A DNA stretch of 64,000 bases from Rhodobacteraceae bacterium M385 (lineage in GTDB: Bacteria > Pseudomonadota > Alphaproteobacteria > Rhodobacterales > Rhodobacteraceae). Positions within the stretch are counted from its first letter, which is position 1, and each line of letters begins with the position of its first letter. Both the position numbers and the translations under genes were made by a program. The notes under the pieces are model-generated. The model was not told the origin of the DNA and searched no databases. It saw only the letters and a program-made list of their open reading frames with translations. The stretch covers positions 124,001 through 188,000 of the forward strand of contig CP081102.1 of NCBI GenBank assembly GCA_025141835.1, read 5' to 3'. Below, piece after piece: positions 26,141 to 34,902 of the stretch.

Positions 26141-26962
26141 CTAGCGCCGCGCGTCCCAGCTGGCCGAGGCATGTTTGCGAGTGTAGCTTTCGAACATCAT
26201 CCCGAACAGCAGCGCCCCAAGGCAGAAGTAAAAGGGATAGGCGACATTCGTGTTGTGGGGGAAGTAGTTCACGAAGACGAACCCTCGGGTCTGATCAATG
26301 ATGTGGAACAGAGGGTTCCAGCGGAATGCCGGAAGCATCATTTCAGGCATTACATTGGCGACGATCATTTTGCCCGAGAAGATCATATTCGCACGAATGT
26401 AGACCATCGATAGGACTTGAACGAAGTCCGGCATCCAAGGCTTCCATGCCATAAGGATAATGCCAAGAACGACGCCAACGCCCCAAGCCAACAGAAACAT
26501 TCTTAACGCACCGGGCCAATTATGAATCTCCACCGGCTCGATCACGGTGTGAATCAATAGAAGGATACACATCATCGCAATCGTTTGGGTGTAAAGGACG
26601 GCAAGCGCCTCGGAACAGATTGACACCAAGGTGTTCATAGGACCGTGCTGCATCATTGCGCTAGTTGGCCCTTCGGCACCCATCACCGCGCGCACCGTTT
26701 GAATGTGGGTCAGGTAAAGAAAGATGCCACTGACCAGATAGATCATGAAATTCCCTCTGATGGCGGCTGAACGGCCGCCGAGGAAATTGAACATGAGGTA
26801 GAAGGCAGCGATAAACATCACGCTTTGAAGGATCGACAGCACAATCGACAGCAGGGCATTGCCATGGTTTTTACGAACCTTGCGGACAGATGCGTAAAAG
26901 GTGACCTCCAGAAAATTGAAGACCAGCGCCCACGTGGACTGCGATGTTCGGGTTTCAAACAT
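26141..26962 (-). CDS. ABC-2 type polysaccharide/polyol export permease (KpsM/Wzm-like)
   Basis: 273 aa from the ATG at 26962-26960 (MFETRTSQSTWAL), preceded by AAGGA; a longer start at 26989 is possible. Six hydrophobic segments are visible, beginning at about residue 55 (LLSIVLSILQSVMFIAAFYLMF). The ABC-2 membrane fold with the IYLVSGIFLY and WNPLFHIIDQTRGFVF segments resembles permeases that export capsule or O-antigen chains. Such permeases need an ATPase (KpsT/Wzt), and none is adjacent. It lies beside cysQ, kdsB and glycosyltransferase genes, which fits glycan export, although it is transcribed in the opposite direction. Confidence 0.8.
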   Translation of the reverse strand: MFETRTSQSTWALVFNFLEVTFYASVRKVRKNHGNALLSIVLSILQSVMFIAAFYLMFNFLGGRSAAIRGNFMIYLVSGIFLYLTHIQTVRAVMGAEGPTSAMMQHGPMNTLVSICSEALAVLYTQTIAMMCILLLIHTVIEPVEIHNWPGALRMFLLAWGVGVVLGIILMAWKPWMPDFVQVLSMVYIRANMIFSGKMIVANVMPEMMLPAFRWNPLFHIIDQTRGFVFVNYFPHNTNVAYPFYFCLGALLFGMMFESYTRKHASASWDARR

Positions 26963-27097
26963 GTCGAGTATCCTTGCCTGCCGCTGCATGGTCCGGCTTG
27001 TTGTTCGCGCTACGCCTTAAGGCTTTGCTTGCCGTTCCCACACGCTCAGACGATAACGCCATAGGAGTTAATTTTCAATTCAACCGTGGGTGAACGT

Positions 27098-27895
27098 ATG
27101 GATCACGAAAAACTTGTTGCCGTCATGCGCGCCGCTGCCCTGGAAGCAGGCGATGCGATCATGGAAGTATATGGCGCAGATGACTTTGACGTGAAGGTCA
27201 AATCCGACGATAGCCCCGTGACCGAAGCTGATGAGGCGGCGGATGCAATCATCTCGCGGCATCTTCGGGCGGCTTTCCCAGACGTGACGCTGGTTACCGA
27301 AGAACAGGCCGACAGCCACGGGCTAAGCGCCGATCAGTTCCTGATCGTGGACCCGCTGGATGGCACGAAAGAGTTCATCAAGCGACGCGGCGATTTCACC
27401 GTGAACATCGCGTTGGTCGAAAGCGGCACGCCCATTCGCGGTATCGTCTATGCCCCCGCGAAGGGCCGCTTGTTCTACACCACCGCCGATGGGGTGAGTG
27501 TTGAGGAAGCTGGCCCGTTCGACCCTACAGCACCGGGTAGGCTCGACCCGATGTCGGTATCCAAGCCCGACAATGACGCCCTGCGCGTCGTGGCCAGCAA
27601 GTCGCACCGCGATCAGGCAACGGATGATTACATCAACAAATACACCCACGCCGATATGAAAAGCGCAGGTTCTTCCCTGAAGTTCTGCCTCGTGGCTACT
27701 GGCGAGGCCGATATCTACCCCCGCCTTGGCCGCACGATGGAGTGGGACACCGCCGCGGGCGATGCCGTGTTGCGCGGCGCGGGCGGGAAGATGGTCCGGT
27801 TCGAGGATCACGCCCCGTTTGATTACGGCAAAGACGGTTTCGCCAACGGTTTCTTCATCGCCTATGCGCCGGGCGTGGAATTGAAACAGCCATGA
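27098..27895 (+). CDS. cysQ: 3'(2'),5'-bisphosphate nucleotidase CysQ
   Basis: 265 aa from the ATG at 27098; a GTG four codons upstream is an alternative. Inositol-monophosphatase fold with the metal motifs TEEQ (E68/E69), DPLDGT (85-90) and WDTAAGDA (216-223). CysQ converts 3'-phosphoadenosine-5'-phosphate (PAP) to AMP, relieving product inhibition of PAPS reductases and sulfotransferases. It overlaps kdsB by ATGA and lies in the same block as a sulfotransferase-like gene, which suggests support of sulfation in addition to sulfur assimilation. Confidence 0.92.
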   Translation: MDHEKLVAVMRAAALEAGDAIMEVYGADDFDVKVKSDDSPVTEADEAADAIISRHLRAAFPDVTLVTEEQADSHGLSADQFLIVDPLDGTKEFIKRRGDFTVNIALVESGTPIRGIVYAPAKGRLFYTTADGVSVEEAGPFDPTAPGRLDPMSVSKPDNDALRVVASKSHRDQATDDYINKYTHADMKSAGSSLKFCLVATGEADIYPRLGRTMEWDTAAGDAVLRGAGGKMVRFEDHAPFDYGKDGFANGFFIAYAPGVELKQP

Positions 27896-28716
27896 GTGTC
27901 GTGTCGAAGACGCGCGAAGAAAAGGTCGCTTGCGTAATTCCGGCGCGCTACGCCTCTACCCGGTATCCGGGTAAACCGCTTGCGATGTTGACGGGCGCGA
28001 CGGGCGAATCCGTGTCGTTGATTGAACGGTCTTGGCGGGCAGCACAGGGCGTTTCGGGGCTCGATAGTGTCTATGTGGCGACCGACGATGACCGCATCGC
28101 TGACGCGGCGCGGGCGTTTGGGGCAGAGGTCTTGATGACCTCTTCCGACGCGCGAAACGGGACGGAGCGCTGTGCCGAGGCGCTAGAGATCCTGGGTGAT
28201 GTCGAGATGATCGTAAACCTGCAAGGGGACGCGCCTTTGACGCCGCCGTGGTTCTTGGAAAAGCTGGTGGAGGGGTTGCGCAATGATGCGCAAGCCGCCA
28301 TCGCCACGCCGATCCTGCGTTGTGACGGGGAAACCCTTGCCGCCCTGAAAGCGGACCGCGCAGCGGGCCGGGTGGGCGGTACAACGGCGGTGGCCGATAG
28401 CAAGATGCGGGGGCTCTATTTCTCGAAGGAAGTTGTGCCGTTCACATCCGAGACTTACGCCGCAGAGGCACCGACGCCGGTGTTCCATCATGTGGGCGTC
28501 TACGCCTACCGCCCTTGGGCTCTGCGCGCGTATCCACATTGGCCTATCGGCCCGTTAGAGACATTGGAAGGTCTGGAACAGCTCCGCTTCCTAGAGGCGG
28601 GCCACCCGGTTTTGTGCGTGGAAGTGGAAGCAAGGGGCGCGAAGTTTTGGGAGTTGAACAACCCCGAAGATATCCCCCGGATCGAAGCGATGCTCCGCGA
28701 GATGGGCGCGGCTTGA
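27892..28716 (+). CDS. kdsB: 3-deoxy-manno-octulosonate cytidylyltransferase (CMP-Kdo synthetase)
   Basis: 274 aa. It activates Kdo with CTP, giving CMP-Kdo for lipopolysaccharide core or capsule linker synthesis. The N-terminal nucleotide-binding signature PARYASTRYPGKPL is followed by VYVATDDDRIADAA, NGTERCAEA and VNLQGDAPL. The C-terminal part, with HVGVYAYRPWALRAY and GPLETLEGLEQLRFLEAG, is typical. Because KdsA and KdsC are not here, this may be a second copy dedicated to a surface glycan; this cannot be decided from the window. Overlaps cysQ (ATGA) and the next glycosyltransferase (TTGA). Confidence 0.93.
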   Translation: MSVVSKTREEKVACVIPARYASTRYPGKPLAMLTGATGESVSLIERSWRAAQGVSGLDSVYVATDDDRIADAARAFGAEVLMTSSDARNGTERCAEALEILGDVEMIVNLQGDAPLTPPWFLEKLVEGLRNDAQAAIATPILRCDGETLAALKADRAAGRVGGTTAVADSKMRGLYFSKEVVPFTSETYAAEAPTPVFHHVGVYAYRPWALRAYPHWPIGPLETLEGLEQLRFLEAGHPVLCVEVEARGAKFWELNNPEDIPRIEAMLREMGAA

Positions 28717-29939
28717 GCGGCGGGCGGGTCAGCGTTGTTGTTGTCAGCGCTGGGCGGCCAGATGCGCTGAGGCGGTGTCTGTTGGGCTTGTCGCAACAGG
28801 GGAAAGCCGGGTGCGAAGTGATCGTGGTGGCGGATCCGCAGGGACAGGCGGCGGTGCGGTCGTTGCCGGTGGCCGGCGCGTTGAAGTTGTTGCCGCAACG
28901 GGCACCCAACATCTCGGCCGCACGCAACGCCGGAATCGCGGCGGCGGCCGGAGATATCATCGCTTTCATCGACGACGATGCCGTGCCTGAGCCGACGTGG
29001 TCGCAGGCCGTTGTCCGGGCCTTTGAGGGGGCTGACCTAGCTGCTATCACCGGTCCGGTTCTGGGGCGCAACGGGATTTCGTTGCAATGGGGGCCACTGG
29101 CGGTGAACGGCACCGCAGAAGATGTTCCGACAAAGCCTAACACGCCGTTCAGAGACGGTTTTTACCGGAAGCTACAAGGTACCAACATGGCTTTCCGGCG
29201 TGATGCATTGGCGCAAGTGGGCGGCTTTGACGAGGCGATGCATTTCTACCTTGATGACACCGATATGGCGTTTCGTGTGGGTCAAGCGGGCCTGCCCACC
29301 GCATGGATACAGGACGCCGTGGTTCATCATGGGTTTGAGGCCAGCAGCCGCCGCACCAAAGCGCGGGTCCCTTTGAGCCTGTTCGATATCGGGGCCTCAA
29401 GTGCGGTGTACCTGCGCAAACATGCGCCCGAAGGTCAGGCCGAGGCGCTCCATGCATTGGAAGCGGTCCAAAGCACGCGTCTTTTGCGGATGGTGAAGGC
29501 GCGAAAGCTGGATGCTGAAAAAATGCGCACTTTGCTGGACAGTCTGCGCGACGGGATCACCCAGGGGCAGGAAAGGAAAAGTGCGGTGCCTCTGGTGGGG
29601 TTGCCCGCATCCGATTTCGACCCGTTTCAACGCGCCGATCCGCCACCGCCGCGCCTTCTTTCGGGCCGTAGTTTCCAGCTGCCGCGTCTGCGGGCAGAGG
29701 CCAAATCACTTGTAGAAAAAGGCCAACCAGTCAGCCTGTTTGCTTTTGAGCCGACGCCCCGAAAGCACCGGGTGTGCTTCACCGACGGGGGTTGGTGGGA
29801 GCAAACGGGCGGGCTTTATGGCCCCTCGGACAGAAACGGCCCAAGATTTCAGCTTACCACTTTTAAGGCCCGCGTCAGCGCCGAGGCCCGTCGCATTTCT
29901 GCCACGCGGGGTGTGGTAGGCTTGGGGGATATGGATTGA
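28713..29939 (+). CDS. Family 2 glycosyltransferase with conserved C-terminal extension
   Basis: 408 aa from a TTG at 28713 overlapping the kdsB stop (TTGA); no ATG is placed suitably and the GT-A fold starts at once (RVSVVVVSAGRPDALRRCL). The nucleotide-sugar site is FIDDDAVPEP (DxD-type) and the acceptor region has FRRDALAQVGGFDEAMHFYLDDTDMAFRV, both typical of GT2. About 170 residues follow the catalytic domain, ending in a block rich in Trp and Gly (FTDGGWWEQTGGLYGPSD) that I cannot assign to a family. The donor and acceptor sugars are unknown. No signal peptide or membrane helix, so it is probably cytoplasmic. Confidence 0.85.
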   Translation: MSGGRVSVVVVSAGRPDALRRCLLGLSQQGKAGCEVIVVADPQGQAAVRSLPVAGALKLLPQRAPNISAARNAGIAAAAGDIIAFIDDDAVPEPTWSQAVVRAFEGADLAAITGPVLGRNGISLQWGPLAVNGTAEDVPTKPNTPFRDGFYRKLQGTNMAFRRDALAQVGGFDEAMHFYLDDTDMAFRVGQAGLPTAWIQDAVVHHGFEASSRRTKARVPLSLFDIGASSAVYLRKHAPEGQAEALHALEAVQSTRLLRMVKARKLDAEKMRTLLDSLRDGITQGQERKSAVPLVGLPASDFDPFQRADPPPPRLLSGRSFQLPRLRAEAKSLVEKGQPVSLFAFEPTPRKHRVCFTDGGWWEQTGGLYGPSDRNGPRFQLTTFKARVSAEARRISATRGVVGLGDMD

Positions 29940-30034
29940 TGGTTTCCCCGTGCCCTATGATTTCGTTAGTATACCCTTCATAACAAGGCGGCAGAATGCC
30001 CGAGCAACGGGGTGCTGCACACAAGAGGCTAGGT

Positions 30035-30928
30035 ATGAAAAAGAAAGTAACCAAGGCGATCTTTCCGGTCGCTGGACTTGGAACCCGTTTCCTTCCGGCC
30101 ACAAAGTCGATCCCGAAAGAGATCATGACGTTGGTGGACCGACCCCTCATTCAATACGCGATTGATGAAGCCCGCGCCGCTGGCATCAAAGAGTTCATCT
30201 TTGTGACAAGCCGTGGGAAATCCGCGCTGGAAGATTATTTCGACCATTCGCCCGAGCTTGAGAATACGCTTCGCAAGAAGGGTAAGACCGAGATGTTGGA
30301 GATGCTGAAAAACACCAACATGGACAGTGGCGCGATTGCTTACATGCGCCAGCATAAGGCGTTGGGTCTGGGTCATGCTGTATGGTGCGCCCGTCGCCTA
30401 TTGGGGAATGAGCCCTTTGCCGTAATCCTGCCTGATGACGTGATCGCTGCAGAAACACCCTGTCTTCAGCAAATGGTGGAAGCCCACGCGGAACTCGGCG
30501 GCAACATGGTTGCGGCGATGGAAGTGCCGGACGACAAGACCTCGGCCTACGGGGTGTTGGATGTGAAGGAAGACATGGGCTCGGTCGTGTCGGTCAAAGG
30601 CATGGTAGAGAAACCCGCGCCGGGCGATGCTCCGTCAAACCTCGCCGTGATCGGGCGCTACATCCTGTCGCCCGACGTGATGGGCCACCTCAACAAGATC
30701 AAATCCGGTGCTGGCGGTGAAATTCAGCTGACGGACGCCATCGCTCAAGAGATATCCAGCGCGGACAACGTGTACGGCTACCGGTTCAAGGGACAGCGGT
30801 TTGATTGCGGTTCTAAGGCTGGCTTCTTGCAAGCCACTGTGGCCTTTGGTCTGGCCCGCGATGATCTGAAGGACGAGTTCCAGGATTATCTGGCGGACAT
30901 GATGTCGATCCGTAGCGCCGCGCAATAA
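30035..30928 (+). CDS. galU: UTP-glucose-1-phosphate uridylyltransferase
   Basis: 297 aa from the ATG at 30035 (MKKKVTKAIFPVAG); a more upstream ATG gives a non-family extension. It makes UDP-glucose from UTP and glucose-1-phosphate. The activation loop GLGTRFLPATKSIPKE, the lysine-containing VEKPAPGDAPSNLAV and ILPDDVI are diagnostic of bacterial GalU. UDP-glucose would supply the glycosyltransferases around it. It lies 14 bp before the next glycosyltransferase. Confidence 0.96.
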   Translation: MKKKVTKAIFPVAGLGTRFLPATKSIPKEIMTLVDRPLIQYAIDEARAAGIKEFIFVTSRGKSALEDYFDHSPELENTLRKKGKTEMLEMLKNTNMDSGAIAYMRQHKALGLGHAVWCARRLLGNEPFAVILPDDVIAAETPCLQQMVEAHAELGGNMVAAMEVPDDKTSAYGVLDVKEDMGSVVSVKGMVEKPAPGDAPSNLAVIGRYILSPDVMGHLNKIKSGAGGEIQLTDAIAQEISSADNVYGYRFKGQRFDCGSKAGFLQATVAFGLARDDLKDEFQDYLADMMSIRSAAQ

Positions 30929-30941
30929 GGCGGCGTTCGGG

Positions 30942-32168
30942 ATGCGCGTGTTTGCCGACATCCCTTGCCTTTGGTTAGACGTGACGCGTCTGTTGACGCG
31001 TGTCGGGCGCGGGGCGTTGACGGGTATCGACCGGGTCGAACATGCATATTTACGTGAAGCAGTCGCTGCCGGGTGCGAAAGCTATCTGTGCCGCACGACG
31101 CGGGGGTATCTGCGGCTGGATCACGTTGGCGGTAGACGCTTGCTTGAAATGGTGGAGGGCACCCGCCCGCTTGGCACGGCTGATTTGCTGTCAAAGATGA
31201 CGTTTCGCGGCAACCGCCCCCGTCACCGGGCAGAAGCGGCCCTGCGCGAAGTCGCCATAGATAGGTGCACCGCCAAAGGCCTGCCCGCGATGATCGCGAG
31301 GGGTCCGAATAATGACCTGAGCTACATCAATGTTGGCCATTCCAACCTGTCCCTTGCCACGTTGTCCGCATTCCGCGCGGTTGAGGGTGCAAGGGTGATG
31401 GTGATGATCCACGACCTGATCCCCCTGACCCATCCCGCCTATGTGGCCGATAGCCAGCCGCAGAATTTCGCGGGCCGGGTTGAGAGGGTTCGGACCTTCG
31501 CCACCCATGTGATTGCGAATTCTCAGGCGACCTCGGACAGTCTGGATGACTATTGGGCCGGGCAAGCGATGCCACCCCACCGGATTACCGCGCCCCTTGG
31601 TATTGACCCTTGGGACGCGCCAAACGATCTGGAGCGGGAGCCCGATCTGTTCGTGATGCTCGGCACGATCGAAGCACGGAAGAACCACGCGCTTATGTTG
31701 GATGTGTGGGACCTATTGGCGGCAGAACTTCCGGCGGAAAAGGTGCCGCGCTTGCATATCATCGGGGCCACGGGATGGAAGGTGGATGCGTTGATGGAAC
31801 GGCTGGTGAGCCACCCGCTTTACGGCATCAAAATCACATTGAATGGCCCCCACGGCTTGCTGGACGACACGGCCGTTCAGGACCAGCTGGCAAGGGCCAC
31901 GGCGCTTCTGTTCCCCTCCATCACGGAAGGCTATGGCTACCCGCCGCTGGAAGCCGCAATGGCGGGGGCGGTGCCCATATGCTCTAACCTCCCGGTTTTC
32001 TGGGAAACTCTTGGTGATTGTGCCGTTTACGTGGACAGTTACGAGGCGTATCCTTGGGCGGAAACGATTAAACAACACTTATACGATAATGCTCCAAGGC
32101 CAGAGTTAACCTCCTTGAAGGTAGCCACTTGGGCAGAGCACTTTAATTCGGTGGCAGAAGCCACCTAA
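30942..32168 (+). CDS. Family 4-like glycosyltransferase
   Basis: 408 aa, GT-B fold. The C-terminal half carries the nucleotide-sugar binding features of GT4: FVMLGTIEARKNH, LHIIGATGWK, and the E-x7-E element EGYGYPPLEAAMAGAVPICS. The N-terminal acceptor half has MVMIHDLIPLTHP and THVIANSQATSDSL, both common in mannosyl- or rhamnosyl-type enzymes of polysaccharide loci. The start TGITGI-like region (GALTGIDRVEHAY) resembles enzymes that act on capsule or exopolysaccharide chains. Donor and linkage cannot be assigned. Transcribed with galU and the following genes. Confidence 0.85.
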   Translation: MRVFADIPCLWLDVTRLLTRVGRGALTGIDRVEHAYLREAVAAGCESYLCRTTRGYLRLDHVGGRRLLEMVEGTRPLGTADLLSKMTFRGNRPRHRAEAALREVAIDRCTAKGLPAMIARGPNNDLSYINVGHSNLSLATLSAFRAVEGARVMVMIHDLIPLTHPAYVADSQPQNFAGRVERVRTFATHVIANSQATSDSLDDYWAGQAMPPHRITAPLGIDPWDAPNDLEREPDLFVMLGTIEARKNHALMLDVWDLLAAELPAEKVPRLHIIGATGWKVDALMERLVSHPLYGIKITLNGPHGLLDDTAVQDQLARATALLFPSITEGYGYPPLEAAMAGAVPICSNLPVFWETLGDCAVYVDSYEAYPWAETIKQHLYDNAPRPELTSLKVATWAEHFNSVAEAT

Positions 32169-32191
32169 ACGCCGAGCAGGAAAGGCCGCCC

Positions 32192-33202
32192 ATGAAAGCG
32201 ATCAAGCGGTACGGTTTGCGCCTTGAACGCAAACGTTTCCTTGTGCGCGCGTGGCGTAAATCCCGCGGGCTGGAAAGTGTTGTCGACCGCACGGATACGG
32301 TTAAGGACAAGGATATCCTGCTGTTCTGCACCCTGCGCAATGAGCAGGTGCGCCTGAAGTACTTCCTGAATTATTATCGGGACCGAGGCGTTAATCATTT
32401 CTTTTTCGTGGACAATGACAGCGTCGACGGCACACGGGAATATCTGGCCGAACAACCTGATTGCTCCGTTTGGTGGACCGACGAAAGCTATAAGCGGTCG
32501 CGGTTCGGGATGGATTGGATCAACCGCTTGCTGCGGTTGTACGGGCACAAACATTGGTGTTTGACCGTCGATCCCGATGAATTCCTTGTCTATCCGTTCA
32601 GCGATACCCGCCCCATTCCGGCACTGACGGATTGGTTGGATGCCTCTTCAATCAAGTCATTCGGGGCGATGTTGCTGGATATGTACCCCAAAGGCTCCAT
32701 CGACGCGCAGCCTTACCGAGAGGGGCAAAATCCGTTCGAGATTGCCTGTTGGTTCGATGCGGGAAACTACTCGGTTACGCGGAACTGGGAATATGGCAAC
32801 CTTTGGATTCAGGGCGGTCCCAGGGCGCGGGCGTTCTTCAGTGATAACCCTGAACGTGCGCCTGCGTTGAACAAGACGCCGCTGGTCCATTGGCAGAAAC
32901 ACTACACCTATGCCTCGTCCACGCACATGCTGCTGCCACGCGGGTTGAACCACGTCTACGACGAATGGGGCGGAGAGAAAGCTTCAGGCGTGCTGCTACA
33001 CGCAAAGTTTCTGGATACATTCGGCGCTAAGGCAAAAGAAGAACTCTCCCGCAGCGAGCATTACGCCGCCTCCGCAGAATACAAAGCCTATGCGGAAGGG
33101 CTGAAGGAGAACCCTGATTTCTGGTCCAAATGGTCCGAGAAATACATCAACTGGCGCCAGTTAGAGATCCTTGGCCTGATGTCGAAAGGCAATTGGGCAT
33201 GA
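32192..33202 (+). CDS. Glycosyltransferase family 2 / GT92-like protein
   Basis: 336 aa. After a basic N-terminus the GT-A fold begins at about residue 42 (DILLFCTLRNEQVRLKYFLNYY), with FFFVDNDSVDGTREYL and the metal-binding D-x-D in LTVDPDEFLVYP. This is the Glyco_tranf_2_4 pattern, used in lipopolysaccharide and capsule loci. The C-terminal third has HWQKHYTYASSTHMLLPRG and several Tyr/Trp-rich stretches. No membrane helix. The stop overlaps the start of the next gene (ATGA), so the two are coupled. Confidence 0.8.
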   Translation: MKAIKRYGLRLERKRFLVRAWRKSRGLESVVDRTDTVKDKDILLFCTLRNEQVRLKYFLNYYRDRGVNHFFFVDNDSVDGTREYLAEQPDCSVWWTDESYKRSRFGMDWINRLLRLYGHKHWCLTVDPDEFLVYPFSDTRPIPALTDWLDASSIKSFGAMLLDMYPKGSIDAQPYREGQNPFEIACWFDAGNYSVTRNWEYGNLWIQGGPRARAFFSDNPERAPALNKTPLVHWQKHYTYASSTHMLLPRGLNHVYDEWGGEKASGVLLHAKFLDTFGAKAKEELSRSEHYAASAEYKAYAEGLKENPDFWSKWSEKYINWRQLEILGLMSKGNWA

Positions 33203-34899
33203 GCACTTTGGGCTTTGTGATGATGTGCCACACCGCGCTGGACCGCGCGGCAGAGGTTGCGCGTCATTGGGCGGAACGCGATTGCCCCGTCGTGATCCAC
33301 CTCGATAAACGAGTCGCCAGCAGCAAGAACACATGGCTGAAGCGAGAGCTTTCGGACCTTGAAAACGTGCGGTTCAGCAAGCGCCATAAGTGTGAGTGGG
33401 GCACTTGGAGCCTTGTGCAGGCCAGCCAGACCGGGGCCGAGGTGATGCTGGAGGAATTTCCAGGCGTCCGACACGTCTACCTAGCCTCAGGTTCGTGCTT
33501 GCCTCTGCGCCCGGTGGATGAATTGCGGGCCTATCTGGCCGCGCGTCCGATGACGGACTTCATCGAAAGCGTCACGATTCGCGATGTGGATTGGACCGTG
33601 GATGGGCTGAACAGCGAACGCTTCCAACTGCGGTTCCCATTCTCGTGGAAGCGGCACCGTTTCCTGTTTGATCGCTATGTAGAGTTCCAGCGCAACATCG
33701 GGTTTCGGCGAAAAATGCCGGATGGGCTGTTGCCGCATCTGGGTAGTCAATGGTGGTGCCTGTCTCGGCAAACGCTGTCGGCCATCCTGCAAGACCCGAA
33801 ACGGGTGGAGTTCGACCGGTTCTTCAAGCGCGTCTGGATTCCCGACGAAAGCTATTACCAAACCCTTGTGCGCAACTACTCCCGCAACATCGAAAGCCGG
33901 TCTTTGACGCTGTCGAAGTTCGATTTTCAGGGCAAACCCCATGTGTTCTACGACGATCACCTGCATCTGTTGCGGCGGTCAGATTGCTTTGTGGCGCGTA
34001 AGATTTGGCCTCGGGCGGATCGACTTTATGGGACGTTCTTGGGGGAAGAAGGGGCGAATGTGCGCCGGGCGGAGCCGACGCCGGGCAAGATTGACCGGGT
34101 TTTCGCCAAGGCGCTGGAGCGTCGGACACGGGGGCGGCCAGGTCTCTATATGCAGTCCCGCTACCCCAACAACGATTGGGAAAACGGCAAGACGGCTGCG
34201 CCTTATTCGGTGTTACAGGGCTTCAATGACCTGTTTTTGGATTTTGAGCCGTGGCTGTCGCGCCGCTTGGGGTCCAGCGTTCATGGCAACATCTTTGATC
34301 CCAAGCGGGTGCGTTTTGCGGGCGATGCTGACACTTATGCCGGCTGCCTGTCCGCCGCGCCGGAATTGCGCGACTACAATCCTGAACGGTTCCTGACGAA
34401 CCTGATTTGGAACACCCGTGGCGAACGACAAGTGTTCATGTACGGCCCACAAGATAACCAACGTCCCGGCGCGTTCATGGCGTCCGATAGCAATGCGCAG
34501 ATCAGCGTGATTACCGGCGGTTGGGCTGTGCGTTTGTTCACCGCGAACCGGAATTTCGGCGATATCCGTACCGAAGCTGCGCGATTGCAGCGCCGAGAGG
34601 TAGAGTTCGTGAACACCCTGCGCCATGTGCGTTCACGGGCGGAAATTCGGATCTGGTCCTTGGCCGAGTTTCTGGAAGAGCCGATGGAAAATCTGCAACG
34701 TATCCTTGATGCGATGGAGGGCGCGCAGGCATCGCGCCTGACGGAAGCGCCCCGGATGACAAACCTCGATGGTTTGCCCAAGTTCCTGCAAAACCTAAAG
34801 AACCAAGGAATGAACCCCTTTGCCGTCGGTGACTTCCCGCAAGAAGGCGTGGCGCCTCCGCCGTCTGGCGCCGACAATCGCCCCTATTTGGTGAGATAA
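33199..34899 (+). CDS. GT14-like (Core-2/I-branching) glycosyltransferase fused to an uncharacterised C-terminal domain
   Basis: 566 aa from the ATG at 33199 (MSTLGFVMMCHTALDRA), coupled to the upstream gene by ATGA. Residues 1 to about 290 resemble the Core-2/I-branching beta-1,6-N-acetylglucosaminyltransferase family: VIHLDKRVA, HVYLASGSCLPLRPV, LGSQWWCLSRQTL, WIPDESYYQTLV. From about residue 310 a second region of about 250 residues (GLYMQSRYPNNDWENG, VHGNIFDPKRVRFAGD, ERFLTNLIWNTRGERQVFMY) has no function I can name; I believe similar fusions occur in Rhodobacteraceae as a DUF. It may be a partner enzyme acting on the same glycan. Stops 3 nt before the sulfotransferase-like gene. Confidence 0.75.
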   Translation: MSTLGFVMMCHTALDRAAEVARHWAERDCPVVIHLDKRVASSKNTWLKRELSDLENVRFSKRHKCEWGTWSLVQASQTGAEVMLEEFPGVRHVYLASGSCLPLRPVDELRAYLAARPMTDFIESVTIRDVDWTVDGLNSERFQLRFPFSWKRHRFLFDRYVEFQRNIGFRRKMPDGLLPHLGSQWWCLSRQTLSAILQDPKRVEFDRFFKRVWIPDESYYQTLVRNYSRNIESRSLTLSKFDFQGKPHVFYDDHLHLLRRSDCFVARKIWPRADRLYGTFLGEEGANVRRAEPTPGKIDRVFAKALERRTRGRPGLYMQSRYPNNDWENGKTAAPYSVLQGFNDLFLDFEPWLSRRLGSSVHGNIFDPKRVRFAGDADTYAGCLSAAPELRDYNPERFLTNLIWNTRGERQVFMYGPQDNQRPGAFMASDSNAQISVITGGWAVRLFTANRNFGDIRTEAARLQRREVEFVNTLRHVRSRAEIRIWSLAEFLEEPMENLQRILDAMEGAQASRLTEAPRMTNLDGLPKFLQNLKNQGMNPFAVGDFPQEGVAPPPSGADNRPYLVR

Positions 34900-34902
34900 A
34901 GT

